Under the pieces are notes generated by a model. That model was not told the DNA's origin and ran no database searches. It saw only the letters and a list, made by a program, of their open reading frames with translations. Both the position numbers and the translations under genes were made by a program. Source: Pseudomonas flavescens (GTDB lineage Bacteria > Pseudomonadota > Gammaproteobacteria > Pseudomonadales > Pseudomonadaceae). Taken from it: DNA of 64,000 nt. The stretch covers positions 4,340,001-4,404,000 of the forward strand of contig NZ_JACBYV010000001.1 of the NCBI RefSeq assembly GCF_013408425.1. The letters are read 5' to 3'. Below, piece by piece: positions 18,214 to 28,510 of this stretch; positions within the stretch are counted from its first letter, which is position 1, and each line of letters starts with the position of its first letter.

Positions 18214-19095
18214 ATGAGCGAGAAACTGGATCTGGGAAGCTGGGTCAACGACTCCGTACAACACCTGCTGGATAACTACAGCGGCGCTTTCGACAGCATC
18301 GGCAGCGTGGTCAGCGGCTTTTCCGAAGGTATCGAGGCGGTACTCATGCTGCCCCCGGCCTGGCTGCTGATCGCCATCTTCGTGGCCCTCGGCCTGTGGC
18401 GTATCGGCTTTCGCTTCGCGGTGTTCACCGCCATCGCCTTCGTGCTGATCGTCATGACCGGCTTCTGGGAGCAGACGGTAGTGACCCTCGGCCTGACCTT
18501 CTCGGCGACCCTGATCAGCTTGCTGATGGGTATTCCGCTGGGCATCTGGGCGGCCAAGAGCGAGCGCGTGTCGACCATCATCCGGCCGATTCTGGACTTC
18601 ATGCAGACCATGCCGGCGTTCGTCTACCTGATCCCCGCGGCCATGCTGTTCGGCCTCGGTCGCGTGCCCGGCATCATCGCCACGGTGATCTTCGCCATGC
18701 CACCTGCGGTACGCCTGACCAGCCTGGGCATCCGCCAGGTCAACAAGGAAATCGTCGAGGCTGGCCAGTCGTTCGGCTGCAACGGTCGCCAACTGCTGTT
18801 CAAGGTGCAGCTGCCCAACGCGATGCCGTCGATCATGGCGGGCGTCAACCAGACCATCATGATGGCCCTGTCGATGGTGATCATCGCCTCCATGGTCGGC
18901 GCGGGCGGCCTGGGTAACGACGTGCTGGCCAGTATCCAGCGTCTGGACATCGGCCTGGGCTTCGAAAGCGGCATGGCCGTGGTCCTGCTGGCGATCATCC
19001 TCGACCGCATCACCGAGAGTTTCGGCACCCCGCAAACCGCGGCGAACCGTGCCGGCTGGCTGAACTGGTTGAGCGCTCGTCTGCAACGTCAGTAA
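18214..19095 (+). CDS. cbcW: Choline/betaine/carnitine ABC transporter permease CbcW
   Basis: A 293-residue inner-membrane permease of the BPD/OpuAB type with about six hydrophobic helices (e.g. WLLIAIFVALGLWRIGF; FVYLIPAAMLFGLG; IIATVIFAMPPAVRLT). The EAA coupling loop reads IVEAGQSFGCNGRQLLFKVQ. It starts one base after cbcV and forms the membrane channel of the transporter. Confidence 0.92.
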   Translation: MSEKLDLGSWVNDSVQHLLDNYSGAFDSIGSVVSGFSEGIEAVLMLPPAWLLIAIFVALGLWRIGFRFAVFTAIAFVLIVMTGFWEQTVVTLGLTFSATLISLLMGIPLGIWAAKSERVSTIIRPILDFMQTMPAFVYLIPAAMLFGLGRVPGIIATVIFAMPPAVRLTSLGIRQVNKEIVEAGQSFGCNGRQLLFKVQLPNAMPSIMAGVNQTIMMALSMVIIASMVGAGGLGNDVLASIQRLDIGLGFESGMAVVLLAIILDRITESFGTPQTAANRAGWLNWLSARLQRQ

Positions 19096-19138
19096 GCGGC
19101 CATACTCAGCGTTCTTTCAACTCTACAAGGATCCGCGG

Positions 19139-20083
19139 ATGAACAACTTTTACAAGGTGGCGGGCGTAGGTGTGCTGTCCTGCGTGCTGATGCAGGGCGC
19201 CTGGGCTCAAGAGCCGGCAAGCTGCAAGCAGGTGCGTTTCGCCGAGATCGGCTGGGCCGACATCGCTGCTACCACCGGTGTGGCCATGACGCTGACCGAA
19301 GGCCTCGGCTATCAGCCGCGCAAGACCATGGCCTCGGTGCCAATCGCCTTCACCGGTGTGAAGAACAAGCAGATCGACGTGTTCCTCGGTTACTGGGCGC
19401 CATCCATGGACTCGGTGATCGAGCCGTTCACCAAGGACAACAGCGTCAAGGTCCTGCCCAAGGCCAACCTCGAAGGCGCCAAGTACACCCTGGCCGTGCC
19501 GACCTATGCAGCCGAAGCGGGCCTGAAGAGCTTTCAGGACATCGCCAAGTTCAAGGATCAGCTGGGCGGCAAGATCTACGGCATCGAGCCGGGCAACGAC
19601 GGCAACCTGCTGATCGAAGGCATGATCAAGGGCAACACCTTCGATCTCGGCGATTTCAAGATGATCGAGTCCAGCGAGGCCGGCATGCTGGTGCAGGTGC
19701 AGCGCGCGATTCGCAAGAAAGAGCCGGTGGTCTTCCTCGGCTGGGCACCGCACCCGATGAACACCCAGCAGGACATCACCTACCTGTCCGGTGGTGACGA
19801 CGTGTTCGGCCCGGATTATGGCGCCGCCAAGGTTTACACCGTGGTACCGCCGGATTACGAAGCGCGCTGCGCCAACGTCGGCAAACTGCTGAACAACCTG
19901 CAGTTCAACGTCGATATCGAAAGCCAGCTGATGGAAAAAGTGCTGGAGAAGAAAGACCCGGCCGAGGTGGCCAAGGAGTGGATCAAGGCTAACCCGCAGG
20001 CGCTCGACGCCTGGCTGGAAGGCGTGACCACGTTCGATGGCCAGGATGGCGTTGCTGCAGTGAAGAAATTCGTCGGGCTCTGA
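19139..20083 (+). CDS. cbcX: Choline/betaine-binding protein CbcX
   Basis: A 314-residue periplasmic ProX-type binding protein. The signal peptide covers about residues 1-22 (VLMQGAWAQ cleavage). Ligand-cage regions FLGYWAPSMD and FLGWAPHPMN match those of CaiX with high identity. It lies 43 bp after cbcW in the same operon. Known P. aeruginosa CbcX supplies choline to CbcWV. Confidence 0.92.
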   Translation: MNNFYKVAGVGVLSCVLMQGAWAQEPASCKQVRFAEIGWADIAATTGVAMTLTEGLGYQPRKTMASVPIAFTGVKNKQIDVFLGYWAPSMDSVIEPFTKDNSVKVLPKANLEGAKYTLAVPTYAAEAGLKSFQDIAKFKDQLGGKIYGIEPGNDGNLLIEGMIKGNTFDLGDFKMIESSEAGMLVQVQRAIRKKEPVVFLGWAPHPMNTQQDITYLSGGDDVFGPDYGAAKVYTVVPPDYEARCANVGKLLNNLQFNVDIESQLMEKVLEKKDPAEVAKEWIKANPQALDAWLEGVTTFDGQDGVAAVKKFVGL

Positions 20084-20102
20084 ACGAGCCCGCACTCACC
20101 GC

Positions 20103-20162
20103 GACCCGGCTGCTGGCAGCCGGGTCAGGTACAGACAGGCAACGCACGGTGCGTAGCCTGTC
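20103..20162. repeat. Two strong stem-loops after cbcX
   Basis: GACCCGGCT-GCTGGC-AGCCGGGTC (20103-20126) is followed at once by GACAGGCAACGCA-CGG-TGCGTAGCCTGTC (20134-20162, one mismatch). No U tract follows, so they look more like processing or 3'-stabilising hairpins than intrinsic terminators. The 215-bp gap also holds the RBS region of the next gene. Confidence 0.6.
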
Positions 20163-20298
20163 CGCCGGGAGGCGCGCCTCCCATGCGCCCGGTTTCACCA
20201 GGGCCATGCCCTGCTCTGCACAGCCGGTGCCGCAAGGCCCGCGATCAGAACGAGCCAGTAAACCCCCAGAACTGCCACTCACTGACGGAGCAAGACCT

Positions 20299-21159
20299 AT
20301 GCAAAGATTCAAACGCCTCTGCCTGCAGAGCCTCGGCGTCGCCGCCCTGGCCATGGGCATGTCCAGCGCCATGGCAGCGGACAAACCCGCCCTGAAGATC
20401 GGCTACGTGAATGGCTGGGACGACAGCGTCGCCGTCACCCACGTCGCGGGCGAAATTCTCAAGACCAAACTCGGTTACGACGTCACCCTGCAGCCGGTAG
20501 AACCCGCCATCATGTGGCAGGGCCTGGCCCGCGGCGACCTCGACGTGACCCTCTCCGCCTGGCTGCCAGCCACCCACGGCGAATACTTCGAGAAGCTCAA
20601 GGACAAGGTCACCGTCCTGGGCACCAACTACGACGGCGCCAAGATCGGTCTGATCGTGCCGGACTACGTGGAAGCCAAGACCATCGCTGACCTGGAAAAA
20701 TACGCCAAGGACTTCGACGGCAAGATCACCGGTATCGATGCCGGCGCTGGCGTGATGCGCCGTGCCGAAGACGCGATCAAGGAATACGACCTCAAGAGCA
20801 TCAAGCTGATGCCGAGCTCGGGCCCGGCCATGGCCACCGCCCTGACCCGCGCCGAGAAAGCCCAGAAGCCCATCGTGGTGACCGGCTGGATCCCCCACTG
20901 GATGTTCGCGCAATGGAAGCTGCGCTTCCTGGAAGACCCGAAAAACGTCTTCGGCGAAGCCGAGCACGTCGACACCGTCGCCAACCCGGCCCTGGAAGCC
21001 AAGGCGCCGGAAGCCGTGGCTTTCCTCAAGAAGCTGTCCTGGAGCGCCGAGGAAGTGGGCGCGGTAATGCTGTCCATCCGCGACGGCGTGAAGCCGGAAG
21101 AAGCGGCCAAGCAGTGGATCGCCAAGAACCCGGATCGCGTCGCCGAATGGCTGAAGTGA
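20299..21159 (+). CDS. OpuAC-family glycine betaine-binding protein
   Basis: A 286-residue periplasmic binding protein with signal peptide (LGVAALAMGMSSAMAA, cleavage before DKPALKI). WDDSVAVTHVAGEIL and VTLSAWLPATHGEYF are conserved OpuAC segments, and VVTGWIPHWMFAQWKLRFL carries the aromatic cage. It is more like the BetX/OpuAC branch than the CbcX/CaiX branch, so it probably recognises betaine rather than choline or carnitine. The ATG at 20299 follows GACGGAGCAAGACCT; an upstream open frame of 50 codons lacks a ribosome site. It may share the cbc transcript or have its own promoter. Confidence 0.82.
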   Translation: MQRFKRLCLQSLGVAALAMGMSSAMAADKPALKIGYVNGWDDSVAVTHVAGEILKTKLGYDVTLQPVEPAIMWQGLARGDLDVTLSAWLPATHGEYFEKLKDKVTVLGTNYDGAKIGLIVPDYVEAKTIADLEKYAKDFDGKITGIDAGAGVMRRAEDAIKEYDLKSIKLMPSSGPAMATALTRAEKAQKPIVVTGWIPHWMFAQWKLRFLEDPKNVFGEAEHVDTVANPALEAKAPEAVAFLKKLSWSAEEVGAVMLSIRDGVKPEEAAKQWIAKNPDRVAEWLK

Positions 21160-21186
21160 TCTGACACCCCGCTGCCGGGGGTCTCG

Positions 21187-22115
<929 letters not shown>

Positions 22116-22178
22116 ATGGCCTGTCAACGACCTTGCGAGCGGATGCAGCAAGGCGATAGCGGCGGTTCGCCGCTCCAA

Positions 22179-22256
22179 TGTGGGAGCGCGCCATGCGCGC
22201 GAAAAATCGCGGGCATGGCCCGCTCCCACAGGCTGTAGGGTGGGCTTTAGCCCACC
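22179..22256. repeat. Two REP-type elements between modA and modB
   Basis: 22179-22230 is a full TGTGGGAGCG...CGCTCCCACA paired hairpin (reverse of the one at 5551). It is followed by GTAGGGTGGGCTTTAGCCCA (from 22235 to 22256), a single copy of the palindrome amplified at 510-945. They occupy part of the 262-bp modA-modB gap. Confidence 0.82.
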
Positions 22257-22377
22257 AAATCGAAGGTCCGCTTTCGCCACTTTGCAGCCATCGATTTGAA
22301 ATGCCGGCGCCCACGTCGGAAGATCAGCAGCCTGCTCCGGCACTTTTCCCCGTCCACCACAGCTGAAAGGCCATTGC

Positions 22378-23061
22378 ATGCCCCTGGGGCCCAACGATTT
22401 CGCCGCCATTCTCCTCACGCTGGAACTGGCCACCCTGACCACGGTGCTGTTGCTGCTGGTCGGCACGCCCATCGCCTGGTGGCTGTCGCGTACCGATTCC
22501 TGGCTGAAGCGACCGATCGGCGCCATCGTCGCCCTGCCGCTGGTGCTGCCGCCGACAGTGATCGGCTTCTACCTGCTGATCAGCATGGGCCCCAACGGCT
22601 TCTTCGGCCAACTGACCCAGGCACTCGGCCTGGGTACCCTGACCTTCACCTTCGCCGGGCTGCTTATCGGCTCGGTGTTCTATTCCCTGCCGTTCGTGGT
22701 GCAGCCGTTGCAGAACGCCTTCGAAGCCATGGGCCGTGCACCGCTGGAGGCAGCGGCAACGCTGCGCGCCGGCCCCTGGGACACCTTTTTCAGCGTGGTG
22801 CTGCCGCTGGCCAGGCCGGGCTTTCTCACCGCGGCGATCCTCGGTTTCGCCCACACCGTCGGTGAGTTCGGCGTGGTGCTGATGATCGGTGGCAACATTC
22901 CCGGCAAGACTCAGGTGGCCTCGGTGCAGATCTACAACCACGTGGAAACCATGGAGTACGCCCAGGCCCACTGGCTGGCCGGCGGCATGGTGGCGTTCTC
23001 CTTCCTGGTGCTGCTTGCGCTCTACTCCAGCGGCCGCCGCGGCCAGAAGGCCTGGACATGA
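22378..23061 (+). CDS. modB: Molybdate ABC transporter permease ModB
   Basis: A 227-residue inner-membrane permease with five or six hydrophobic segments and the EAA loop [40 protein letters not shown] at the N terminus is typical of ModB. Its TGA overlaps the modC ATG (ATGA). Confidence 0.93.
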   Translation: MPLGPNDFAAILLTLELATLTTVLLLLVGTPIAWWLSRTDSWLKRPIGAIVALPLVLPPTVIGFYLLISMGPNGFFGQLTQALGLGTLTFTFAGLLIGSVFYSLPFVVQPLQNAFEAMGRAPLEAAATLRAGPWDTFFSVVLPLARPGFLTAAILGFAHTVGEFGVVLMIGGNIPGKTQVASVQIYNHVETMEYAQAHWLAGGMVAFSFLVLLALYSSGRRGQKAWT

Positions 23062-24152
23062 GCGATTCCCGGATCCACGCCCGTTTCAACCTCACGCATC
23101 CCGGCTTCACCCTGGATGTCGACCTGCACTTGCCCGGGCGCGGTGTCAGCGCCCTGTTCGGCCACTCCGGTTCGGGCAAGACCACCCTGCTGCGCTGCGT
23201 CGCCGGCCTGGAACGACCGGGCAGCGGTTACCTGCAGATCAATGGCGAAACCTGGCAGGACAGCGCCAGCGGTGTCTGGCTGCCAGCCCACCAGCGCCCG
23301 GTCGGCTACGTGTTCCAGGACGCCAACCTGTTTCCCCACCTCTCGGTGCTGCGCAACCTCGAGTTCGGTTTCAAACGCATCGCCAAGGCCGAGCGCCGTG
23401 TACCGCTGGAGCAGGCGGTCGAGCTGCTTGGCATCGAGCACCTGCTCGAACGCCTGCCGGACCGCCTCTCCGGCGGTGAGCGCCAGCGCGTCGGCATGGC
23501 CCGCGCCCTGCTCACCAGCCCGCGTCTGCTGCTGATGGACGAGCCACTGGCGGCGCTGGATCTCAAACGCAAGGGCGAGGTGCTGCCGTACCTGGAGCGC
23601 CTGCATGACGAGCTGGATATCCCGATCCTCTACGTCAGCCACGCACCGGACGAAGTGGCACGTCTTGCCGATCATCTGGTGGTGCTCGACGAAGGCAGGG
23701 TCACGGCCAGCGGGCCACTCAAGGAAACGCTGATTCGCAGCGACCTGCCATTCATCTTCGAGGACGATGCCGAGGCGGTGATCGAAGGCCAGGTCGAGCG
23801 GCACGACGCGCACTACGACCTGCTCGATATCAGGCTGCCTGGCAGCACGGCCTGCCTGCGGCTGGCCCACGCGCCGTTGCCGGCAGGGCGTCAGGTGCGC
23901 ATCAAGATCAAGGCCCGTGACGTCAGCCTGAGCCTGGAACAGGCCCGCGACAGCAGCGTGCTCAACTTGCTGCCAGCGACGGTCGAACGCTGGTTCGAAC
24001 TGCCCAACCCGGCGCACCGCCTGGTCGAACTGCAGCTCGCTGAGCAACGCATCATCGCGCGCATCACCCGCTACTCCTTCGACCAGTTGGATATACGCGC
24101 CGGGCAACCGCTGTGGGTGCAGGTCAAGTCGGTGTCGCTGCTGGCCTCATAG
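23058..24152 (+). CDS. modC: Molybdate ABC transporter ATPase ModC
   Basis: A 364-residue ATPase. Walker A is GHSGSGKTT, the signature [15 protein letters not shown], and Walker [13 protein letters not shown]. The C-terminal ~75 residues form a MOP/TOBE molybdate-binding domain ([20 protein letters not shown]). The length is typical. It overlaps modB by four bases. Confidence 0.94.
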   Translation: MSDSRIHARFNLTHPGFTLDVDLHLPGRGVSALFGHSGSGKTTLLRCVAGLERPGSGYLQINGETWQDSASGVWLPAHQRPVGYVFQDANLFPHLSVLRNLEFGFKRIAKAERRVPLEQAVELLGIEHLLERLPDRLSGGERQRVGMARALLTSPRLLLMDEPLAALDLKRKGEVLPYLERLHDELDIPILYVSHAPDEVARLADHLVVLDEGRVTASGPLKETLIRSDLPFIFEDDAEAVIEGQVERHDAHYDLLDIRLPGSTACLRLAHAPLPAGRQVRIKIKARDVSLSLEQARDSSVLNLLPATVERWFELPNPAHRLVELQLAEQRIIARITRYSFDQLDIRAGQPLWVQVKSVSLLAS

Positions 24153-24215
24153 GCGCAATGGGCTCAGTCATGCAGATGGCTGAAAGGTGGCGAAAGCAGC
24201 CATTCGCCGATCCAC

Positions 24216-24266
24216 TGTGGGAGCGCGCCATGCGCGCGAAAATCGCGGGCATGGCCCGCTCCCACA
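24216..24266. repeat. REP-like paired hairpin after modC
   Basis: TGTGGGAGCGCGCCATGCGC to GGGCATGGCCCGCTCCCACA is nearly identical to 22179-22230. It lies between convergent modC and the sigma-54-type ATPase gene, where it may act as a transcription boundary. Confidence 0.82.
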
Positions 24267-24321
24267 GATACTGCGCCGATGTCCGCTTTTGTCTTTAACC
24301 ACCCACTCACCCAGTGTCGTA

Positions 24322-25272
24322 TCAGGAAGCCGCCAGCACCGGCGCCCTTGCCTCAGCACGCCGCAGCAATTCACGAAGCGCGGCCAGTTGCCGGGTGTCA
24401 CCCTCGTCAAGCAACTGATCGAGGGCGTGTTCGATGCGCTTCAACGGCGGTGCGGCTGGCAGGTTGAGGTGTTGCGCGTCGATCTCGTCGGCGCCGGAGA
24501 CCAGCAGGGCGAAGTGCACCACGTTCTCCAGCTCGCGGGTATTGCCCGGCCAGTCATGCCGCTCGAGCACGGCCTGGGCGGCGAGGCTGATACCAGGTAG
24601 TGGCAGGCGCAGACGCTGGGCGTAGATACCCAGGAAGTACTCGGCCAGCGGCAGCACGTCGCCAACCCGCTCGCGCAGCGGCGGCAACTCGAGGCGGCCA
24701 TCGCTCAGGTAATGGGCCAGGCGCTCGTCGAACTTGCCAGCCTTCACGGCCTGCCACAGGTCGATGCTGGTGGCGGCCACCAGGCGCACGTCCAGCGGGG
24801 TCGGCTGTGCAGCGCCAACTCGCCAGGCTTCGCCGGTCTCCAGCACACTGAGCAACTGATCCTGCAGGGGCAGCGGCAGGTCGGCGATCTCGTCCAGATA
24901 GAGCGTGCCGCCGTTGGCGGAGCCCAGCCAGCCGGCGCGGCTGCTCGGCGCGCCCTGATGGGCGCCGGCCACGTAGCCGAACAGCTCGGCCTCGGCGTGG
25001 TTGAGGCTCAAACCACTGCAGCTCAGGGCGACGAACAGCCCGGGGCGCTCGCTGGCCCGGTGAATGTGGCGCGCCAGCAGTTCCTTGCCGGTACCGGTTT
25101 CACCCTGGATCAGGATGGGTACGGGCAAACCGGCCAGACGCTCGACTTCTTCGCGTAACTGCCGGGTCCGTGGGTCGATGAACACCAGCGCCTTGGCACG
25201 AATACTCAGCGGACTCTTGTCCGCATCGGGGAAAATCAGCAGCGACTGATCGCCAGCCGATGACAGGCTCAT
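24322..25272 (-). CDS. Sigma-54-activator-like AAA+ protein with altered GAFTGA loop
   Basis: A 316-residue protein consisting almost only of a bacterial enhancer-binding AAA+ domain: Walker A GETGTGKE (residues 57-64), Walker B GGTLYLDEIADLP (from 121), and the arginine-finger/sensor region ERVGDVLPLAEYFLG...WPGNTRELENVV. The sigma-54-contacting loop reads GAHQGA (residues 103-108) instead of GAFTGA. There is no N-terminal receiver or GAF domain, and no C-terminal Fis-type HTH; the tail is only a short helix (LAALRELLRRAEARAPVL). It may be a degenerate activator or a regulator acting without sigma-54. Neighbouring sulfur genes suggest a link to sulfonate/sulfate control (compare SfnR-type regulators), but this is inference. 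Confidence 0.75.
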   Translation of the reverse strand: MSLSSAGDQSLLIFPDADKSPLSIRAKALVFIDPRTRQLREEVERLAGLPVPILIQGETGTGKELLARHIHRASERPGLFVALSCSGLSLNHAEAELFGYVAGAHQGAPSSRAGWLGSANGGTLYLDEIADLPLPLQDQLLSVLETGEAWRVGAAQPTPLDVRLVAATSIDLWQAVKAGKFDERLAHYLSDGRLELPPLRERVGDVLPLAEYFLGIYAQRLRLPLPGISLAAQAVLERHDWPGNTRELENVVHFALLVSGADEIDAQHLNLPAAPPLKRIEHALDQLLDEGDTRQLAALRELLRRAEARAPVLAAS

Positions 25273-25373
25273 AACTCACTCTCTTTGACGTCAGGCCGCG
25301 AGCGACCGTGGGAAGATGGGATTGGCGACGCGCCCTCGAACTGCGCCCGGCAGGGCGCGGCGGCATGCCGTTG

Positions 25374-25955
25374 TCAGGCGCGGCGACGCATTTGCTGCTC
25401 GATGCGGTTCTGCAGCCGGAACAGATAGGCGAAGCCCTGCTCCCAGCGCTGGTGCCCGGACTTCACGTTGATGTGCCCGGCGCCACTGAGGATGGCGGTC
25501 TCGCTGCCCCAATCACGGGCCAGTTCGATGGCGCGCGCGGCACTGGCGGCCGAGTCGTTGTCGGAACCGACCAACTGGCTGGGGAATGGCAGCAGGTGCG
25601 GAGGAATCGGCGCGAAATTACGCAGCGCTTCGGGGCAGTTGGGGCGCTGCACATCGGCCGGTGCGACCAGCAGCGCACCGCGCACGCGACGCAGCGACGC
25701 CACGGGCGCCTGCGCCGCCCAGTGGGCGACCGTGACGCAGCCCAGGCTGTGGGCGATGAGAATCGCCGGCCTCGGGTCGGCGACGATCTGCCGTTCCAGA
25801 GCGGCAACCCAATCCTCGCGGCGCGGCGTCAGCCAGTCCAGCTGCTCGACCCGCGCACTATTGGGCAGGCTGCGCTGCCAGTGGCTCTGCCAATGGTCAT
25901 CGCCCGAGCCCTGCCAGCCCGGCACTATCAGGTATCGAATCGCTTCACTGCGCAT
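25374..25955 (-). CDS. RBBP9/YdeN-family alpha/beta serine hydrolase
   Basis: A 193-residue hydrolase. It has the N-terminal oxyanion region YLIVPGWQGSGDDHWQSHW, nucleophile elbow AHSLGC, catalytic Asp in VGSDNDSAAS and catalytic His in SGAGHINVKSGH, i.e. a complete triad for the RBBP9 (DUF1234-like) family. No signal peptide, so it is cytoplasmic. It lies 101 bp upstream of the AAA+ gene on the same strand and divergent from the sulfate operon. Substrate unknown. Confidence 0.85.
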   Translation of the reverse strand: MRSEAIRYLIVPGWQGSGDDHWQSHWQRSLPNSARVEQLDWLTPRREDWVAALERQIVADPRPAILIAHSLGCVTVAHWAAQAPVASLRRVRGALLVAPADVQRPNCPEALRNFAPIPPHLLPFPSQLVGSDNDSAASAARAIELARDWGSETAILSGAGHINVKSGHQRWEQGFAYLFRLQNRIEQQMRRRA

Positions 25956-25982
25956 CGCGGCGCCTCCCGTGTCTGCCTGTCG

Positions 25983-26048
25983 TGCAGTAGTCAGTGCACC
26001 GTGTGCAAGTGCATCTGCACCCTGTGCATCACGTCTGCATGGCGTGCA
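25983..26048. promoter_or_regulatory. Cluster of eight TGCA motifs
   Basis: TGCA occurs at 25983, 25995, 26004, 26010, 26016, 26025, 26036 and 26045, mostly within GTGCA or its complement TGCAC. The spacings are 12, 9, 6, 6, 9, 11 and 9 bp. The cluster sits just upstream of the serine hydrolase start and ~220 bp before oscA. It may be a multi-site operator. No protein can be named. Confidence 0.4.
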
Positions 26049-26090
26049 GTGTAGGAGGCCAAGAACGAGACTAAAAAGAATAAGAACTTC

Positions 26091-26189
26091 TTTGCTTATT
26101 CCTCATAAGCAAATAACGATCTGTAACGACCGCAAAACGGCTATATATCCAGAAGAAATATAAATGTTCTTAAACAGTATTTTTAAGAA
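26091..26189 (+). promoter_or_regulatory. AT-rich control region of the oscA-sbp-cysTWA locus
   Basis: Two palindromes lie in an AT-rich stretch: TTTGCTTAT-TCCTC-ATAAGCAAA (26091-26113, perfect 9-bp arms) and TTCTTAAA-N7-TTTAAGAA (26167-26189). Sulfate-starvation operons in Pseudomonas are activated by CysB, which binds AT-rich sites upstream of the promoter; these could be such sites, but the match is not diagnostic. Confidence 0.5.
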
Positions 26190-26271
26190 TATTTCAGATT
26201 CCCTAGTATCCGCTCCACGCCCCGCAGCCGACAGCCGTCGCACCGAGAACGAGGGCAAGGAGCCTTTAGCC

Positions 26272-26454
26272 ATGACCGCAACCCTTCGCAACCTGGAAGG
26301 CCAGGATGACGCCACCATCCTGCGTGAGATCCAAAGCGCCCTGAACGGCCTGAAATTCGGCTCGGTAGAGATCACCGTGCACAACGGTCAGGTCGTGCAG
26401 ATCGAGCGCAAGGAAAAATTCCGCCTTCAGCAATCCGGCAGCAAGAACGCCTGA
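26272..26454 (+). CDS. oscA: OscA (DUF2292) sulfur-starvation small protein
   Basis: A 60-residue protein matching OscA of Pseudomonas: ATILREIQSALNGLKFGSVE, ITVHNGQVVQIERKEKFR. Known from P. corrugata/P. putida work as needed for use of organosulfur compounds and chromate tolerance, always just upstream of sbp. The ATG at 26272 follows AAGGAGCCTTTAGCC. The frame stays open upstream without a ribosome site. Confidence 0.9.
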   Translation: MTATLRNLEGQDDATILREIQSALNGLKFGSVEITVHNGQVVQIERKEKFRLQQSGSKNA

Positions 26455-26605
26455 TCACCATTCCGCCAACCCGACCACGGGCCGCCAGCATGAATCCCTA
26501 TCGCTACTCCCGATGTAACCCACGAATGCCTGCCTAGAGCAGGCATCGAATAACAGAGCACGCCAAACACGCACAGCACCGTATTCAGTATCGAGGAGCT
26601 CCACC

Positions 26606-27607
26606 ATGTCCATTCGCCGTTTCGCACTCGCTGCACTCGCCAGCGCCCTGGTAGCCGGCCCGGTTTCTGCCCAGACCCTGCTCAACGTGTCCTACGACCC
26701 GACCCGTGAGCTGTACGTCGAATTCAACAAGGCGTTCAACAAGCACTGGCAGGAACAAGGCAACGAAGCCCTGACCATCCAGCAGTCTCACGGCGGCTCG
26801 GGCAAACAGGCTCGTGCGGTGATCGACGGCCTGCAGGCCGACGTGGTGACCCTCGCGCTGTCCGGCGACATCGACGCGATCAACCTGAACCAGCCGCTGA
26901 TCGACAAGGACTGGCAGAAACGCCTGGCCGACAACAGCACACCGTACACCTCGACCATCGTGTTCCTGGTGCGCAAGGGCAACCCGAAAGGCATCAAGGA
27001 CTGGGATGACCTGGTCAAGGATGGCGTCGAAATCATCACCCCGAACCCGAAAACCTCCGGTGGTGCACGCTGGAACTTCCTCGCCGCCTGGGCTTACGCC
27101 AAGAAGAAATACGGCAGCGACGAAAAAGCCCTGGAATACGTGACCGAGCTGTACCGTCACGCGCCGGTTCTGGACACCGGTGCCCGTGGTTCGACCATCA
27201 GCTTCGTACAACGTGGCCTGGGCGACGTACTGCTGGCGTGGGAGAACGAAGCCTACCTGTCGCTGGCCGAAGAAGGCGGCGACCAGCTGGAGATCGTCAC
27301 CCCGTCGCTGTCCATCCTCGCCGAGCCGCCGGTGGCCGTCGTCGACAAGAACGTCGACCGCAAGGGCACCCGCAAGGCCGCCGAAGCCTACCTGCAGTAC
27401 CTGTACAGCGAAGAAGGCCAGCGCATCGCCGCGAAGAACTTCTACCGTCCGCGCAACGCCGAAGTGGCGGCCGAGTTCAAGAATCAGTTCAAGGATCTGG
27501 AACTGGTCACCATCGACAAGGACTTCGGTGGCTGGAGCTCCGCACAGCCCAAGTACTTCGACGACGGCGGCGTGTTCGACGACATCTTCAAGAAGATCAA
27601 TCAGTAA
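26606..27607 (+). CDS. sbp: Periplasmic sulfate-binding protein Sbp
   Basis: A 333-residue binding protein with signal peptide ([17 protein letters not shown]). [29 protein letters not shown] and [18 protein letters not shown] are the sulfate-ligating and hinge motifs. It supplies sulfate (probably thiosulfate as well) to CysTWA. It lies 151 bp after oscA. Confidence 0.95.
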   Translation: MSIRRFALAALASALVAGPVSAQTLLNVSYDPTRELYVEFNKAFNKHWQEQGNEALTIQQSHGGSGKQARAVIDGLQADVVTLALSGDIDAINLNQPLIDKDWQKRLADNSTPYTSTIVFLVRKGNPKGIKDWDDLVKDGVEIITPNPKTSGGARWNFLAAWAYAKKKYGSDEKALEYVTELYRHAPVLDTGARGSTISFVQRGLGDVLLAWENEAYLSLAEEGGDQLEIVTPSLSILAEPPVAVVDKNVDRKGTRKAAEAYLQYLYSEEGQRIAAKNFYRPRNAEVAAEFKNQFKDLELVTIDKDFGGWSSAQPKYFDDGGVFDDIFKKINQ

Positions 27608-27623
27608 GCCACGCCTTATCGAC

Positions 27624-27657
27624 GAAGCCCGCCACTCCTGAAGGAATGGCGGGCTTC
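27624..27657 (+). terminator. Stem-loop between sbp and cysT
   Basis: GAAGCCCGCCACTCC-TGAA-GGAATGGCGGGCTTC forms a ~15-bp stem. Only a short CGCTCTG follows rather than a U run, so it is likely a partial terminator or 3'-end stabiliser that lets sbp be expressed above the membrane components. Confidence 0.7.
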
Positions 27658-27687
27658 GCTCTGCGGACCTGATTAAAAGGACTCTCC

Positions 27688-28500
27688 ATGTCTCGTCGAA
27701 CTTCCTCGGTCATACCCGGCTTCGGGCTGACTCTGGGCTACACCCTGACCTACCTCGCCCTGGTCGTGCTGATTCCGCTGGGTGCCATGTTCCTGTTCTC
27801 GCTGCAGCTGTCGCTGGAGCAGTGGTGGAACCTGATCACCAATCGCCAGGTGCTGTTCTCCCTCAAGCTTTCCTTCGGCACCGCCCTGGCGGCGGCGCTG
27901 CTCAATGGCATCCTCGGCACCATCATCGCCTGGGTACTGGTGCGCTATACCTTCCCCGGCCGACGCATCATCGATGCCATGGTCGACATGCCATTCGCCC
28001 TGCCCACCGCGGTCGCCGGTATCGCCCTGACCGCGCTGTACGCGCCCAACGGCATGATCGGCTCGCTGTTCCCCTTCAAGATCGCCTACACCCCGCTGGG
28101 CATCACCCTGGCGCTGGTGTTCGTGACCCTGCCGTTCGTGGTGCGCACCCTGCAGCCGGTACTCGCCGACTTTCCCAAGGAAGTCGAAGAAGCGGCCTCC
28201 TGCCTGGGTGCCAAACCCCTGCAGGTGTTCTGGCACGTGCTGCTGCCAAGCCTGCTGCCCGCCTGGATCACCGGCTTCGCCCTGGCCTTCGCCCGGGGAG
28301 TCGGTGAGTACGGCTCCGTGGTGTTCATCGCCGGCAACATTCCGATGAAGACCGAGATTCTGCCGCTGTTGATCGTCTCCAAGCTGGATCAGTACGACTA
28401 CCCGAGCGCCACCGCCATTGGCGTGCTGATGCTGGTGGTCTCGTTCATTCTGCTGCTGCTGATCAACCTGCTGCAGCGCCGCATCCAGCCGCAAATCTGA
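27688..28500 (+). CDS. cysT: Sulfate ABC transporter permease CysT
   Basis: A 270-residue inner-membrane permease with six predicted helices; the N terminus [20 protein letters not shown] is the first. [20 protein letters not shown] and the EAA loop [20 protein letters not shown] are family hallmarks. Forms the channel with CysW. Starts 31 bp after the sbp hairpin. Confidence 0.95.
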   Translation: MSRRTSSVIPGFGLTLGYTLTYLALVVLIPLGAMFLFSLQLSLEQWWNLITNRQVLFSLKLSFGTALAAALLNGILGTIIAWVLVRYTFPGRRIIDAMVDMPFALPTAVAGIALTALYAPNGMIGSLFPFKIAYTPLGITLALVFVTLPFVVRTLQPVLADFPKEVEEAASCLGAKPLQVFWHVLLPSLLPAWITGFALAFARGVGEYGSVVFIAGNIPMKTEILPLLIVSKLDQYDYPSATAIGVLMLVVSFILLLLINLLQRRIQPQI

Positions 28501-28510
28501 GGAGCCCGTC

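Noticed and set aside
24322..25272. Assignment of the AAA+ gene as SfnR
   Set aside because: The loop and the missing HTH argue against a standard SfnR; the sulfur-gene neighbourhood alone is not enough.
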